Shown here: positions 8,491-21,761 of the stretch, piece by piece | How the letters are laid out: each line of letters starts with the position of its first letter | How positions within the stretch are numbered: position 1 is the first letter of the stretch | DNA from: Streptococcus ferus DSM 20646 | Lineage (GTDB): Bacteria > Bacillota > Bacilli > Lactobacillales > Streptococcaceae | Assembly (NCBI RefSeq): GCF_000372425.1 | Contig: NZ_AQVD01000005.1 | Coordinates: 1-64,000, forward strand | Length of the DNA: 64,000 nt | Reading direction: 5' to 3' | Notes under the pieces: model-generated | Told to the model about the DNA's origin: nothing | Seen by the model: only the letters and a program-made list of their open reading frames with translations | The model's database searches: none | Translations under genes and position numbers: made by a program

Positions 8491-9901
8491 TTAACCAACA
8501 GATCCTTCCATTTCATAGGAAATCAGACGGTTCAATTCAACCGCATATTCCATAGGAAGTTCCTTGGTAAAGGGTTCTACAAATCCCATGACAATCATTT
8601 CAGTAGCTTCTGCTTCTGTCAGACCGCGGCTCATGAGATAATACAGCTGCTCTTCGGAAATCTTAGATACTTTTGCTTCATGCTCCAAGGCAACTTGCGA
8701 ATTATGAATCTCATTGAAGGGAATGGTATCCGATCTGGAGAGGTCATCCATGATGATGGTATCACACTCGATGTGACTGACTGACTTTTTCGAATTAGGG
8801 GCAAAGGTCACCTGCCCTCGGTAGTCAACTTTTCCACCACCCTTAGCGATAGACTTTGAGACAATCGAAGAGGAGGTATGGGGCGCATTGTGAATCATTT
8901 TGGCCCCTGTATCCTGATGCTGCCCTTCATTAGCAAAGGCAATAGACAGCATTGTTCCGCGGGCACCTTGACCATCAAGGTAAACAGATGGGTACTTCAT
9001 TGTCGTTTTAGCGCCTAAGTTGCCATCGATCCACTCAACGGTCGCATCTTTAAGAGCACGTGCTCGCTTGGTCACCAAATTATAGACGTTATCAGACCAG
9101 TTTTGAATGGTCGTGTAACGCATATAGGCACCGTCAAGTGCAAAAATTTCCACGATAGCCGCATGGAGACTATTGCTCGAGTAAGTCGGCGCCGTACAGC
9201 CTTCTACATAGTGAACGCTGGCTCCCTCATCAACAATAATCAAGGTGCGTTCAAACTGTCCGGTATTTTCATTGTTAATCCGGAAATAGGTCTGCAGAGG
9301 AATATCCACCTTAACCCCTTTAGGAACATAGATAAAGGTGCCGCCAGACCAAACAGCTGAATTTAGGGCCGCCAGTTTATTGTCTGTCGGAGGAACTAAC
9401 TTGGCAAAATATTGCTTGAAAAGGTCTGGGTATTCTTTTAGAGCTGAGTCGGTATCTGTAAAGATAATCCCTAATTTTTCAAATTCATCTTTCATATTGT
9501 GGTAAACCACTTCTGATTCGTATTGCGCTGACGCTCCTGCCAAATAGGCACGTTCTGCCTCAGGAATACCAATTCTTTCGAAGGTTTCTTTGATTTTTTC
9601 AGGCACATCATCCCAAGATCGGGCGGGCCTGTCAGAAGGCTTTTGATAATAAATCAAATCATCAAAGTCAATATCTGACAAATCTGGACCCCAGTCCTGC
9701 ATAGGCATTTTATTAAAGGCTTCCAATGATTTTAGACGGAAGTCCAACATCCATTCCGGCTCTTCTTTCGCCGCCGACAATTCACGGACAACCGCTTCAT
9801 TTAAGCCCTTGCCTGTGGAGTAAATGGGCTCAACATCGTCGTGAAAGCCAAACTTATATTCACCAAGGTCAATTGGCTTTGGTTCTATTTTTTCAGTTGC
9901 T

Positions 9902-9909
<8 letters not shown>
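8491..9909 (-). CDS. sufB: Fe-S cluster assembly scaffold protein SufB
   Basis: Scaffold subunit of the SufBCD complex, 472 aa, where Fe-S clusters are built before transfer to apoproteins. It has the conserved SufB regions [29 protein letters not shown] and [17 protein letters not shown], and the C-terminal [20 protein letters not shown] helix shared with SufD. The start at MAEATEK is preferred because of the AGAAAGGAA site just upstream; seven further codons are possible. It overlaps the end of sufU. Last gene of sufCDSUB. Confidence 0.96.
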
Positions 9910-12826
<2,917 letters not shown>

Positions 12827-12863
12827 TTATTACTCCTTTTCTTAAGTCTAGAAGTCAATGACC

Positions 12864-13634
12864 TTAAACTTCTTCTTTGTATTCAAGACCAAGTTCTTCT
12901 GCAATTTGGGCATAGCCTTCTTTTTCAAGGCGAGCAGCTAGCTCAGGCCCGCCAGAGAGAACAACACGGCCATCCATCATCACATGGACCAGATCAGGCG
13001 TAATGTAGTTCAACAGACGCTGATAATGGGTAATAATCATAGCCCCAAAATCTTGACCACGCATGGCATTGACTCCCTTTGACACAACCTTGAGCGCATC
13101 AATGTCAAGCCCTGAATCAATTTCATCCAGCAAAGCGAACTTAGGCTCCAGCATCAAGAGCTGCAAGATTTCGTTGCGCTTTTTCTCCCCGCCGGAAAAG
13201 CCTTCGTTCAAATAACGTTCAGCCATTTCTTCTTTCATCCCGAGAAGTTCCATCTTTTCGTCTAATTTGGTAATAAAGTCACGGACAGAAATCTTATCCT
13301 CGTCTTCTTTACCCGCATTCATGGCTGCGCGAATGAACTCTGCATTGGTAATCCCAGGGATTTCACTTGGGTATTGCATGGCCAGAAAAAGACCAAGGCG
13401 GGCACGCTCATCAACCTCAAGTTCAAGGATATTTTCCCCGTCCAGCAGGATTTCACCTTGAGTCACCTCGTAAAAGGGATTGCCCATAATGGCGGCTGAA
13501 AGGGTCGATTTCCCTGTTCCGTTAGGCCCCATAATAGCAGCAATCTCTCCTGTTTTCAGCGTTAGGTTGACACCTTTCAAAATTTCTTTTCCTTCAATAG
13601 AGACATGAAGGTCTTTTATTTCAAGTACAGACAT
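12864..13634 (-). CDS. sufC: Fe-S cluster assembly ATPase SufC
   Basis: 256-aa ABC-type ATPase that drives conformational change in SufBCD; it is soluble, not a transporter. Walker A GPNGTGKST is near residue 35, the signature region reads NEGFSGGEKKRNEI, Walker B is FALLDEIDSGLD, and the H-loop ITHYQRLL follows. First gene of the operon, with a strong ribosome-binding site and an extended -10 promoter immediately upstream. Confidence 0.97.
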   Translation of the reverse strand: MSVLEIKDLHVSIEGKEILKGVNLTLKTGEIAAIMGPNGTGKSTLSAAIMGNPFYEVTQGEILLDGENILELEVDERARLGLFLAMQYPSEIPGITNAEFIRAAMNAGKEDEDKISVRDFITKLDEKMELLGMKEEMAERYLNEGFSGGEKKRNEILQLLMLEPKFALLDEIDSGLDIDALKVVSKGVNAMRGQDFGAMIITHYQRLLNYITPDLVHVMMDGRVVLSGGPELAARLEKEGYAQIAEELGLEYKEEV

Positions 13635-13663
13635 TGTACACTCCTTTCAGATTATCAATAATC

Positions 13664-13672
13664 ATTATAACA
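13664..13672 (-). promoter_or_regulatory. suf operon extended -10 promoter
   Basis: On the minus strand TG-T-TATAAT directly follows the U-tract of the rgpG terminator. No convincing -35 is present. +1 would be near 13657, giving a leader of about 23 nt. Confidence 0.75.
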
Positions 13673-13697
13673 AAAAAAGTCCTCGAGGACTTTTTTT
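13671..13697 (-). terminator. rgpG terminator
   Basis: A GTCCTCGAGGAC palindromic stem is flanked by A and T runs. Its U-tract overlaps the suf promoter. Confidence 0.85.
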
Positions 13698-13712
13698 CTG
13701 TTTTAAAACTTG

Positions 13713-14870
13713 CTATTTCCTGCGATTTCTGCCTTTATTAACCACCGATTGGCGGTAGTCGCTGTTCCCAATGAATTTCAGCAGTTTAAGCAGCGGCGTC
13801 CGGTTAGGCCCCCAAATTTCAACGCCCTCAATAAAAATTTCCAAGGCAAAGGCAACACCAATCAAAAGCAAAACGCCTCCGATTCGGCTGGAAACATTTA
13901 AAAGCAGGGAAACCAGAGAGAAAAACATGGCAATACCATAAACAACCAACACCGCACCTCGATGGGTAAACCCCATAGCCAAAAGCCGATGATGTAAGTG
14001 CATATTGTCCGGTTCATAGAACTTCTTCCCTGACAGGGTTCGACGGATGATGGCTACTGTCGTATCCACAATCGGAACACCTAAAATGAGAATAGGAGTG
14101 ACAACGGCCACAGCCGTCGCATTTTTAAGGCCCTGCAGAGACAAGACGGCAATCATAAAGCCGATGAACAAGGCTCCGGTATCCCCCAGATAGATAATCG
14201 CTGGATGATAATTGTAAGGAAAGAAGCCTGCAATTGAGACAATCAGAACAAAAATAGTCAGTGTCAAGAAGATATCTGTATCATACAGGAAAAAATAAGA
14301 AATCAGTCCCATCGTGGTCAGGCTGATAATAGAGACGCCTCCAACTAAGCCATCCAAACCATCAATCAAATTAACTGCATTCGTAATGGCCACAATCCAT
14401 AAAATCGTTAAACAGAAGGTCACAAAGCCGTTAAAATGGATCATGGGGCCGCCAAACGGAATCTTAAAGCTGTCAAACTGAAAATCTGTAAAGTACCAAA
14501 TAACGACAGCAGCCAGAATGATTCCCATCAGTTTCATTTTGGCAGACAGTTCGAAAATATCATCCAACAGACCGACAAAAGAGACAATCAATCCTCCCAG
14601 CACAACCGGTGCAATATAGTCAAAATAGGAGAGTCCCCAAATAGGGGTATGGAGGATTCGAGGCATGAGAAAAAGACTTGCAACCGTAAATGAGACCACA
14701 ATTGCCAGTCCGCCTGCACTCGGCATGGGAACTTTGTTAATTCTTCTGGCATTTGGATTATCCACCGCTCCAATCCGAAAGGATAAAAACCTCACCAAAG
14801 GCGTCAGGACCAGAGACAGCAGAAACGTTCCAATTAAAACCAAAACATAGTCAAGTGTAATCGGAATCAT
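13713..14870 (-). CDS. rgpG: Undecaprenyl-phosphate GlcNAc-1-phosphate transferase RgpG
   Basis: Polytopic membrane enzyme of 385 aa in the MraY/WecA/TagO family. It moves GlcNAc-1-phosphate from UDP-GlcNAc to undecaprenyl phosphate; in mutans streptococci this starts synthesis of the rhamnose-glucose wall polysaccharide. Family motifs are visible: the RRINKVPMPSAGG loop, the catalytic NAVNLIDGLDGL, YLGDTGALFIGF, and the histidine-rich MHLHHRLL loop. It begins 4 bp after mecA, so the two are probably co-transcribed. The C-terminal tail is basic. Confidence 0.93.
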   Translation of the reverse strand: MIPITLDYVLVLIGTFLLSLVLTPLVRFLSFRIGAVDNPNARRINKVPMPSAGGLAIVVSFTVASLFLMPRILHTPIWGLSYFDYIAPVVLGGLIVSFVGLLDDIFELSAKMKLMGIILAAVVIWYFTDFQFDSFKIPFGGPMIHFNGFVTFCLTILWIVAITNAVNLIDGLDGLVGGVSIISLTTMGLISYFFLYDTDIFLTLTIFVLIVSIAGFFPYNYHPAIIYLGDTGALFIGFMIAVLSLQGLKNATAVAVVTPILILGVPIVDTTVAIIRRTLSGKKFYEPDNMHLHHRLLAMGFTHRGAVLVVYGIAMFFSLVSLLLNVSSRIGGVLLLIGVAFALEIFIEGVEIWGPNRTPLLKLLKFIGNSDYRQSVVNKGRNRRK

Positions 14871-14874
14871 AAGG

Positions 14875-15591
14875 TTATTGTCCTATCATTTTCAAGTGCG
14901 CCAAGGTATCAGCTGATAGGAGCTGAACACCGTGTTCCAGCAGATAAGCTCTTGTTTTTGTCCCCGGGGAAGCGTATTCCAAGATTCGTGCGTGCATGAG
15001 ATTAAGATAATAGCTCGGTTTATCAATGAGATTCAGCAGCACGGTCATGTAGTAATTGTCACCGACCTTGAAAAGCTCTGAAGCCTCCACATCAAAGTTG
15101 ACCGCCTGAGCAAAGCGGACCACATCCTCAATGCTGTCAAAGTCCAGAACAAAATGGACAAACTCTTGCGCGGGTTCTTCTTCTGAGCTTGCAGCGGTTT
15201 CTTCTGCCTTCTCAGCTTCTGCCAGCCTATCTAGAGCCTCAGCATCTCCTTTATCTCTCATATTTTGCTCCAAGGTTTTGAAAAAATCTTCTGGAGACAT
15301 CTGCGCAATATCTTCCATGTCGGCCAAGTCCTCTAAGTTTAAGTCCTTACTGATTTCAGACTTGGTCACAAACACGTCAATCCGATCCTTGCGAGGGGTG
15401 ACACGAAAACTCAGCATACCGCTATCCTTAAAATTTTCTGGCAAGTCCAGTTCATCCATGACAGCATAGAAAAACTCTTCGGTCTTTTCCTGAGGAATCA
15501 AGAAATCCTTCAATTCCATCCCTCTTTCTTCAAGATCATCCATGCTGATTGTTATTTTCAGTGTGGTTTCACTAATCTGTTTCATTTCCAT
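14875..15591 (-). CDS. mecA: Adaptor protein MecA
   Basis: 238-aa adaptor that delivers substrates to the ClpC-ClpP protease; in streptococci the competence sigma factor ComX/SigX is a known target. The N-terminal substrate-binding region ([15 protein letters not shown]) is followed by an acidic linker and the C-terminal ClpC-binding domain with [16 protein letters not shown] sequence. The start MEMKQI is set by a GAGGTGA site 5 nt upstream. It is followed by rgpG after 4 bp, which links a competence/proteolysis regulator to wall-polysaccharide initiation. Confidence 0.94.
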   Translation of the reverse strand: MEMKQISETTLKITISMDDLEERGMELKDFLIPQEKTEEFFYAVMDELDLPENFKDSGMLSFRVTPRKDRIDVFVTKSEISKDLNLEDLADMEDIAQMSPEDFFKTLEQNMRDKGDAEALDRLAEAEKAEETAASSEEEPAQEFVHFVLDFDSIEDVVRFAQAVNFDVEASELFKVGDNYYMTVLLNLIDKPSYYLNLMHARILEYASPGTKTRAYLLEHGVQLLSADTLAHLKMIGQ

Positions 15592-15662
15592 ACTTATCAC
15601 CTCGCACGAGTAGTTATTTTATTATACAAGAAATAAGAAAGTTTTTCAATTTTGCGCAAGAC

Positions 15663-15682
15663 AAAAGACAGGTTTCCCTGTC
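15663..15682 (-). terminator. Probable weak uppP terminator
   Basis: The stem GACAGG/CCTGTC with a GAAA tetraloop is followed on the minus strand by UUUUG, immediately after the uppP stop. The short U-tract makes termination uncertain. Confidence 0.5.
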
Positions 15683-15683
15683 C

Positions 15684-16535
15684 TTAGCCAAAAATAGCTT
15701 TAACACCCGCAAAGAGCAAGAGAACAATCCCCAAGCCAATGCGATATTTCCCAAAAATGGTAAAATCATGCTTTTTAACATAATCTGTTAAAAAACGAAC
15801 GGCATAAATGCTGACGACAAAAGCGGTCACCATGGCAACCAAAAGGATGGTCAGCTGGCTGAAAGCAAAGCTATTGCCCCCCATGAAGAACTTGACCACT
15901 TTCAAAAGGCTGGCTCCAAACATAACGGGAATACCTAAGAAAAAGGTAAATTCGGTCGCCACCTCACGGCTAGTACCAACCAGCATCCCCCCAATAATCG
16001 TCGCCCCCGAACGGCTCGTTCCCGGAATCAGGCTGAGGACCTGAAAAAGACCAATGTATAGGGCTGTCAAATAGGACATCTTAGCTAAATGTGTCACCGA
16101 AGGCTGAATATCTTGTTCCTGATTGCGTTTTTCAATCCAAAGAAAGACGACACCATAAACAATCAGCATCAGAGCCACCGTGATAAAGTTGTAGAAATGG
16201 GCCTCAAACCAATCATTTAGAGGGAGACCAACGATAACAGCAGGCAGACAGGCAATGATAACCTTTAGCCATAACTGCCAAGTCAAGCGGACCTGCTGAG
16301 GACTTTTACCCTTTTCAAAGGGATTGAGACGGTCAAAATAGATAACCATGACCGCTAAGATAGCCCCCAACTGGATAACAACATTAAACATATCCATGAA
16401 ATCCTGATTTTGATTAGAGAATTTCAAGAATTCCTGAATCAAGATTAAATGACCGGTACTTGAAATAGGGAGCCATTCAGTGATACCTTCTACGATACCG
16501 AAGATAATGGCTTTTAATAATTCAATGAGTAACAT
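15684..16535 (-). CDS. uppP: Undecaprenyl-diphosphatase UppP (BacA)
   Basis: Integral membrane phosphatase of 283 aa that regenerates undecaprenyl phosphate for peptidoglycan and polysaccharide export; overexpression of this family gives bacitracin resistance. Signature regions are [17 protein letters not shown] near the N-terminus and [14 protein letters not shown] mid-protein. It has an AAGGAGATATC ribosome-binding site 51 bp after the DUF2207 gene, so co-transcription is possible. It lies upstream of rgpG, which needs the same lipid carrier. Confidence 0.96.
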   Translation of the reverse strand: MLLIELLKAIIFGIVEGITEWLPISSTGHLILIQEFLKFSNQNQDFMDMFNVVIQLGAILAVMVIYFDRLNPFEKGKSPQQVRLTWQLWLKVIIACLPAVIVGLPLNDWFEAHFYNFITVALMLIVYGVVFLWIEKRNQEQDIQPSVTHLAKMSYLTALYIGLFQVLSLIPGTSRSGATIIGGMLVGTSREVATEFTFFLGIPVMFGASLLKVVKFFMGGNSFAFSQLTILLVAMVTAFVVSIYAVRFLTDYVKKHDFTIFGKYRIGLGIVLLLFAGVKAIFG

Positions 16536-16586
16536 GATATCTCCTTATTCGTTAATAAAAGATGAAATGCAGACAAGAAGCCACAC

Positions 16587-18476
16587 TTAGAAAGCCCCGC
16601 CTCCGCCGCCTCCGAAGCCGCCCGAGAAACCGCCTCCGCCAGATCCTCCTGACGAAATAGAAAAATGAGACGCACTGTTGGCAGTTGAGGTATAGGTGGA
16701 CAGGTAATGGCTTGAAAGAGCTAGCCGGTTATGAACGCCCAGTGCTATGTAAGTATTCAGTTCTGGATTTTCAAGGGTAATATGTCTCAGTTTCAAATAG
16801 TCCTGAACCCTGTCCGCATAGCCATAAAGAGCAGCATAAACCAGAATCCTATTCCAAACCAGATGGCTTTCGATGTCTAGGGCTTCAAAGGTTTTAATGT
16901 CTCGAAGCATATTTTGAAAAGCATCCCAGGCCTGGCGAGTCGCGAGTCCTTCTGCTGTCAGAATTCGGCTGACCTGATAATAAGTCTGACGTCTGTAATA
17001 AAAGAAAGGCAGCAGACCTGCTAAAAGGATAAGGAAAACACTTATTCCCATTCCAAGAGGGTAAAATACTGCTAGCGAAAAGAGCAACAGAGCGAGGCTT
17101 ACGCCTATGCTGGCAAAAGCGAATAAGAAAGCTAGGGCAAGAGATCTCTTCTCCCTTGCCAACATCTCTCGGTGTAAGTCAGGATAGTTTAAACCGGTAA
17201 TCGTCTGAGCAACCGAAGCATCAACCTTAGCCAGCCGCGACTCAAAGAGAGCCAATATTTTCCTGCCCCGCTGTCTTACCGCTGAAGGATTGCCTTTTAA
17301 GATTTTTTTATCTGTCTGATAGTCCAAAAAAGCGCTGTCCAGCCCCATCGGCTGCCCACCATACACCAAGTCTAGAAAGTCTCTTTCGTAAGCGGTCAGT
17401 TTTGTCTTATCTGGAACATCAAATAGACCAGTCTCCTTGAAAAGAATAAGCTTGCCTTGGTCAATTAAGTCTAACAGGGTTGCCTGAATGAGGTTTTCAA
17501 AGCTGATATCAAACCGTTTCCCTTTGACGTCAGGGGGTGCAATCTCAGCCAGTTCCAAATCGTAAATATATTTTGTCAGCACTAAGGGGGATAAATCACT
17601 GGGAGCCTCAAAAAGATGCATGTCTCGAGGCATCTTCTTTTGTCCCAAAGATGCCTTAAAACGGTAATAACACCAGAGCGAGACAACTAAAATCACCAGT
17701 GAAATCAAGGGGACGACGTAAGTTGCTAAAAAAGGATAAAGCTTCTGCTTAACAGCGATGGTCTTTTCAGTCATTAAAAACTTAGATAGGCCCTTACCTG
17801 ACTTATTTTGAGTAGCGTAAAAGAGCTTTCTATCCCAATAAGCATGGAGTTCTAGCTTTCTGCCCTCACCTAAGCGGTTAACCTCAACGGAATAGCCATT
17901 CCCTTTTTTCGTGACTTTTGCACCCGAACCAAAATAACCCGTATGGGCATGGAGCTGACTTGAACGATTCTGATAAGCACCGGAGAAATTGACCTCAAAG
18001 ATCACCTTATTGAGAGGCACATCCCAGTCACTGATAGGAACCCAGTTTAGCTCCGCGATATCACTGTAGATATTCAGCAAGTTTTTCAGCCGCCAAGTAA
18101 CAACTAAGGCAATACGGTCATTTTCTTTCCCAGGGTTGTAAACCTTGACGCGATAGCCATCTGATAATTTCTCAACTTCTTTGGAAATCGATCGACTTTG
18201 CAGATGACCAGCGCCATCAACTGTATAGGCCGAGATCTCGGGCTGACCTGAAATACTGAAACCTTTAGGAAAGTTTCCTGCCGACCCTAGCGTTACGTAT
18301 TGCCCATTATAAGAACTGTCAAAATCATAGATAATCATTTGTTTAAAAGAAGCTTCATTGCCACTATCAATAGTCAGCTGACCTTGATAAAGCGGAATAC
18401 TATAGTCCACATCTGCCCAGACCTTGCTGGTAACCAACGCAAGGAAGACCGTTACAAACAGTAAAACCTTCTTCAT
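16587..18476 (-). CDS. DUF2207 membrane protein with glycine-rich tail
   Basis: 629 aa with a signal peptide (MKKVLLFVTVFLALVTSKVWA), an extracytoplasmic DUF2207 beta domain to about residue 250, and a transmembrane segment (YVVPLISLVILVVSLWCYY). A cytoplasmic region follows, then two adjacent spans near residues 440-490, and the protein ends in a low-complexity Gly/Ser/Phe tail. This layout is typical of the DUF2207 family, whose function is unknown. It has a good AAAGGAG site and an extended -10 (TGATAAAAT), and is divergent from the glutamine transporter. Confidence 0.88.
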   Translation of the reverse strand: MKKVLLFVTVFLALVTSKVWADVDYSIPLYQGQLTIDSGNEASFKQMIIYDFDSSYNGQYVTLGSAGNFPKGFSISGQPEISAYTVDGAGHLQSRSISKEVEKLSDGYRVKVYNPGKENDRIALVVTWRLKNLLNIYSDIAELNWVPISDWDVPLNKVIFEVNFSGAYQNRSSQLHAHTGYFGSGAKVTKKGNGYSVEVNRLGEGRKLELHAYWDRKLFYATQNKSGKGLSKFLMTEKTIAVKQKLYPFLATYVVPLISLVILVVSLWCYYRFKASLGQKKMPRDMHLFEAPSDLSPLVLTKYIYDLELAEIAPPDVKGKRFDISFENLIQATLLDLIDQGKLILFKETGLFDVPDKTKLTAYERDFLDLVYGGQPMGLDSAFLDYQTDKKILKGNPSAVRQRGRKILALFESRLAKVDASVAQTITGLNYPDLHREMLAREKRSLALAFLFAFASIGVSLALLLFSLAVFYPLGMGISVFLILLAGLLPFFYYRRQTYYQVSRILTAEGLATRQAWDAFQNMLRDIKTFEALDIESHLVWNRILVYAALYGYADRVQDYLKLRHITLENPELNTYIALGVHNRLALSSHYLSTYTSTANSASHFSISSGGSGGGGFSGGFGGGGGGAF

Positions 18477-18503
18477 TTGACAACTCCTTTAATTACTGTT
18501 CTT

Positions 18504-18512
18504 ATTTTATCA
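18504..18512 (-). promoter_or_regulatory. Promoter of the DUF2207 gene
   Basis: Extended -10 TG-A-TAAAAT on the minus strand, about 28 bp upstream of the start codon. Confidence 0.55.
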
Positions 18513-18551
18513 TAAATAAGGGCTTAATATAGGAATTTTCAGACATTGATA

Positions 18552-18580
18552 TTGAAATGACATCTTTTTTTCTGTAAAAT
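18552..18580 (+). promoter_or_regulatory. Promoter of the glutamine transporter operon
   Basis: TTGAAA (18552-18557), 17-bp spacer and TAAAAT (18575-18580), followed by a GAGGAG ribosome-binding site before the ATG at 18612. Confidence 0.8.
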
Positions 18581-18611
18581 GTATGTTGAGTAAATTTTAG
18601 AGGAGTTTTTA

Positions 18612-20165
18612 ATGAAAAAACTAATATTAGCCTGCTTAACCACCTTCTGTTTCCTCTTTTCAGGAGCAGTCGGTGCCCAAGCAGATGATTATCTTCGTGT
18701 TGGGATGGAAGCTGCCTATGCACCTTTTAACTGGACACAGGATGATGCATCAAACGGTGCCGTCAAGATTGAAGGCACCAACCAATACGCCAACGGCTAT
18801 GATGTCCAGGTCGCCAAAAAAATGGCTGCCGCTTTAGGAAAAAAACCTTTGGTTGTCAAGACTAAATGGGAAGGACTGGTGCCTGCTCTGACTTCTGGCA
18901 AAATCGATATGATTATCGCCGGAATGAGTCCTACGGAAGAGCGCAAAAAAGAAATCGCTTTTTCAGATAGCTATTACACCAGCGAGCCTGTTCTGGTTGT
19001 TCGTAAAGACAGTAAATATGCCCAAGCTAGCAGCTTAAACGATTTCTCCGGAGCCAAGATCACCTCTCAGCAAGGGGTTTATCTCTACAATCTCATCAGT
19101 CAAATTCCAGAGGTTCAACAAGAAACCGCTATGGGAGACTTTTCGCAAATGCGTCAGGCCCTTTCATCCGGTGTCATTGATGCTTATGTGTCAGAGCGCC
19201 CGGAAGCCAAATCAGCAACTGATGCTAACTCCTCTTTCAAAATGATCTCCTTAAAAGATGGTTTTGAGGTCAGCGAATCCGATGTTGCCATTGCTATTGG
19301 GATGCGGAAAGACGATACTCGCATCAGCCAAATCAACACGGCCTTGGCCAGCTTCCCTCTGAAAGACCAAGTTGCGCTGATGGATAAAGTCATCAAGGAG
19401 CAGCCTAGTCAGAAAGCCAAAGAAGATACAGACAGCCAAAATGGCTTCTTTGATCAGGCCTTGACGATTCTGAAAAACAACTGGAAAGCTCTGCTGCGGG
19501 GAACCGGCATGACTCTTCTGATTTCTATCATTGGTACCCTAGCCGGACTTCTGATCGGACTTTTAATCGGTGTTTATCGTACTGCCCCTCAGGCGGGTAA
19601 TAAAGCCCTCGCTTTCATTCAAAAGCTTTTCGGCTGGCTCTTGAATATCTATATTGAAGTCTTCCGCGGAACACCAATGATTGTACAGGCCATGGTTATC
19701 TATTACGGGACCGCTCAAGCCTTTGGTGTATCCCTTGACCGGACTTTGGCGGCCATCTTCATTGTCTCTATCAATACTGGGGCTTATATGAGTGAAATTG
19801 TTCGTGGCGGTATCTTCGCTGTGGACAAGGGGCAGTTTGAAGCTGCGACAGCTTTAGGGATGACTCACGGCCAAACTATGCGTAAAATTGTGCTTCCTCA
19901 GGTCATTCGCAATATTCTGCCAGCTACCGGCAATGAGTTTGTCATTAACATCAAGGACACTTCTGTTTTGAATGTCATTTCCGTTGTTGAGCTTTACTTC
20001 TCCGGAAATACCGTTGCGACACAGACCTACCAATATTTCCAAACTTTCTTTATTATCGCGGTCATCTACTTCATTTTAACCTTTACAGTTACCCGTATCC
20101 TGCGCTTTGTTGAACGAAAAATGGATCAGGATAACTACACGACAAGCCAAGGAGGCAGCCACTAA
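18612..20165 (+). CDS. glnP: Glutamine/polar amino acid ABC transporter, fused binding protein and permease
   Basis: 517-aa fusion. Residues 1-24 are a signal peptide. About 27-255 form a family-3 solute-binding domain ([32 protein letters not shown]). About 285-510 form a His/Glu/Gln-type permease with an EAA loop ([21 protein letters not shown]). This is the GlnP layout seen in Lactobacillales, where the binding domain is tethered to the pore. The exact substrate (Gln, Glu or another polar amino acid) cannot be told from sequence. The stop overlaps the ATG of the ATPase gene (TAATG). Confidence 0.93.
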   Translation: MKKLILACLTTFCFLFSGAVGAQADDYLRVGMEAAYAPFNWTQDDASNGAVKIEGTNQYANGYDVQVAKKMAAALGKKPLVVKTKWEGLVPALTSGKIDMIIAGMSPTEERKKEIAFSDSYYTSEPVLVVRKDSKYAQASSLNDFSGAKITSQQGVYLYNLISQIPEVQQETAMGDFSQMRQALSSGVIDAYVSERPEAKSATDANSSFKMISLKDGFEVSESDVAIAIGMRKDDTRISQINTALASFPLKDQVALMDKVIKEQPSQKAKEDTDSQNGFFDQALTILKNNWKALLRGTGMTLLISIIGTLAGLLIGLLIGVYRTAPQAGNKALAFIQKLFGWLLNIYIEVFRGTPMIVQAMVIYYGTAQAFGVSLDRTLAAIFIVSINTGAYMSEIVRGGIFAVDKGQFEAATALGMTHGQTMRKIVLPQVIRNILPATGNEFVINIKDTSVLNVISVVELYFSGNTVATQTYQYFQTFFIIAVIYFILTFTVTRILRFVERKMDQDNYTTSQGGSH

Positions 20166-20905
20166 TGACGGATACCATTTTAGAAATAAAAGCCTTGAAA
20201 AAATCTTTTGGAAAAAATGAAGTCCTCAAAGACATTTCACTCAGCGTCAATAAGGGTGAGGTTATCTCCATTATCGGTGCTTCCGGTTCCGGAAAATCAA
20301 CCTTCCTGAGATCAATCAACCTTCTCGAAACACCTACAAGCGGGCAGATTCTGTATCATGGCGAAAATGTTTTAGAAAAAGGCTACAACCTGACAGCCTA
20401 CCGTGAAAAATTGGGCATGGTTTTCCAAAGTTTCAACCTTTTTAATAACCTTAATGTCCTTGAGAATGCCATTGTCGCTCAGACAACTGTTCTTAAACGC
20501 AGTCATACCGAGGCCGAAGAAATTGCCAAAGAAAACCTTAATAGGGTCGGCATGACCGAGCAGTATTGGAAAGCAAAACCTAGTCAGCTTTCCGGCGGTC
20601 AAAAACAGAGGGTGGCTATCGCCAGAGCTCTATCTGTCAACCCTGAAGCCATTCTCTTTGATGAACCAACATCCGCGTTGGATCCTGAGATGGTCGGAGA
20701 AGTTCTTAAAACAATTCAAGATTTAGCCAAATCAGGCTTGACCATGCTAATTGTTACCCACGAAATGGAATTTGCCCGTGATGTCTCTGACCGTGTGATT
20801 TTCATGGATCAGGGCCTCATCGCAGAACAAGGTACGCCTGAGCAAATCTTTGAAAACCCTCAGCAGGAACGTACCAAGGCTTTCTTACAGCGCTTTTTAA
20901 ACTAA
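20165..20905 (+). CDS. glnQ: Glutamine/polar amino acid ABC transporter ATP-binding protein
   Basis: 246-aa cytoplasmic ATPase for the fused permease. It has Walker [10 protein letters not shown], the family Q-loop [17 protein letters not shown], signature LSGGQKQR, Walker [19 protein letters not shown] and an H-loop [13 protein letters not shown]. All are characteristic of the PAAT family. It is translationally coupled to the upstream gene by a one-base overlap. Confidence 0.96.
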   Translation: MTDTILEIKALKKSFGKNEVLKDISLSVNKGEVISIIGASGSGKSTFLRSINLLETPTSGQILYHGENVLEKGYNLTAYREKLGMVFQSFNLFNNLNVLENAIVAQTTVLKRSHTEAEEIAKENLNRVGMTEQYWKAKPSQLSGGQKQRVAIARALSVNPEAILFDEPTSALDPEMVGEVLKTIQDLAKSGLTMLIVTHEMEFARDVSDRVIFMDQGLIAEQGTPEQIFENPQQERTKAFLQRFLN

Positions 20906-20912
20906 ATACCAC

Positions 20913-20945
20913 AGGCTGGAACATTATCGTCTAGCCTTTTTATTA
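20913..20945 (+). terminator. Weak terminator after glnQ
   Basis: An imperfect stem between AGGCT and AGCCT is followed by TTTTTATT. The loop is long and the stem short, so efficiency is doubtful. Confidence 0.45.
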
Positions 20946-21087
20946 GCTCACCTGGACTTTAGAGCAACCGTCCAAAATCATCTTTTGATGAAACCGCCGA
21001 CATCAGTCTTTAATGCTGTCCTCTTAACCTTCCTTTAAGTTTTCAATGCTACACTTTGGACAAATCATCAATAAAGGAGGAAAGCCT

Positions 21088-21702
21088 ATGCGCCATACTA
21101 GATACCCTTATCTCTTTAAAACTCTGATTTTTCTGCTCTGCTTTTCTCTATCCAAATGGGTCTACGACAGCTTTCTGATTTCTTACGCCTACTATATTTC
21201 CAGTTACGGAGCTGATTTTGCCCTATCACTCAATCTCATTATCACTCTAATCATCAGTTATTTCACTTACGTTTTTCTGGGCTTTTGTTCCAGCAGACAA
21301 ATTCGCAGCTCGACCTTGATAGCTTGCTACTTTATCTATCTTTTCTATCTTTTCTCTCTCCTCTATCTCCTTTTCCTAAAAAATATCGGTACCCAAGGTT
21401 TTTCTTTAAACCCATTGTCCTTTATTGAAGACATCAAAAATGGCAGCCGCTTTGTGCCAATCATGAATCTCCTCATGTTCATTCCAATGGGATTTCTCTA
21501 CCCTTTATCAAGAAAAAATATCTTTCTGGGGTTCTTGGGAATTCTCATGGTTGAGTCCTGTCAGTTTGTGTTTCATTTAGGAGTTTTTGACCTTGGCGAT
21601 GTCAGTCTAAACCTCCTGAGTCTTACCATTGGAAATCTCTTTTATTCGTATTTTCTGCGAAGCTGGAGACCTAAACACATCCTTGCCCATAATCCCCTTT
21701 GA
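21088..21702 (+). CDS. VanZ-like membrane protein
   Basis: 204 aa and highly hydrophobic, with about five to six predicted spans. The VanZ-family motif NLLMFIPMGFLYPL is followed by a segment like VESCQFVFHLGVFDLGDVSLNLL, where the family has its conserved Q...R/D...N(D) region. VanZ relatives confer low-level teicoplanin resistance in some species; the normal role is unknown. The start at 21088 has a strong AAAGGAGG site; a longer in-frame ORF starting at 21046 crosses the promoter region (TGCTACACT). It has its own terminator downstream. Confidence 0.86.
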   Translation: MRHTRYPYLFKTLIFLLCFSLSKWVYDSFLISYAYYISSYGADFALSLNLIITLIISYFTYVFLGFCSSRQIRSSTLIACYFIYLFYLFSLLYLLFLKNIGTQGFSLNPLSFIEDIKNGSRFVPIMNLLMFIPMGFLYPLSRKNIFLGFLGILMVESCQFVFHLGVFDLGDVSLNLLSLTIGNLFYSYFLRSWRPKHILAHNPL

Positions 21703-21713
21703 CTCTCTTTTCT

Positions 21714-21746
21714 TATCCCGCAGAAATCATTTCTGTGGGATTTTTC
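21714..21746 (+). terminator. Terminator after the VanZ-like gene
   Basis: A 12-bp stem (ATCCCGCAGAAA with TTTCTGTGGGAT, one G-U) with a TCA loop is followed by TTTTTCT. Confidence 0.85.
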
Positions 21747-21761
21747 TGGTAATATTTTCTC

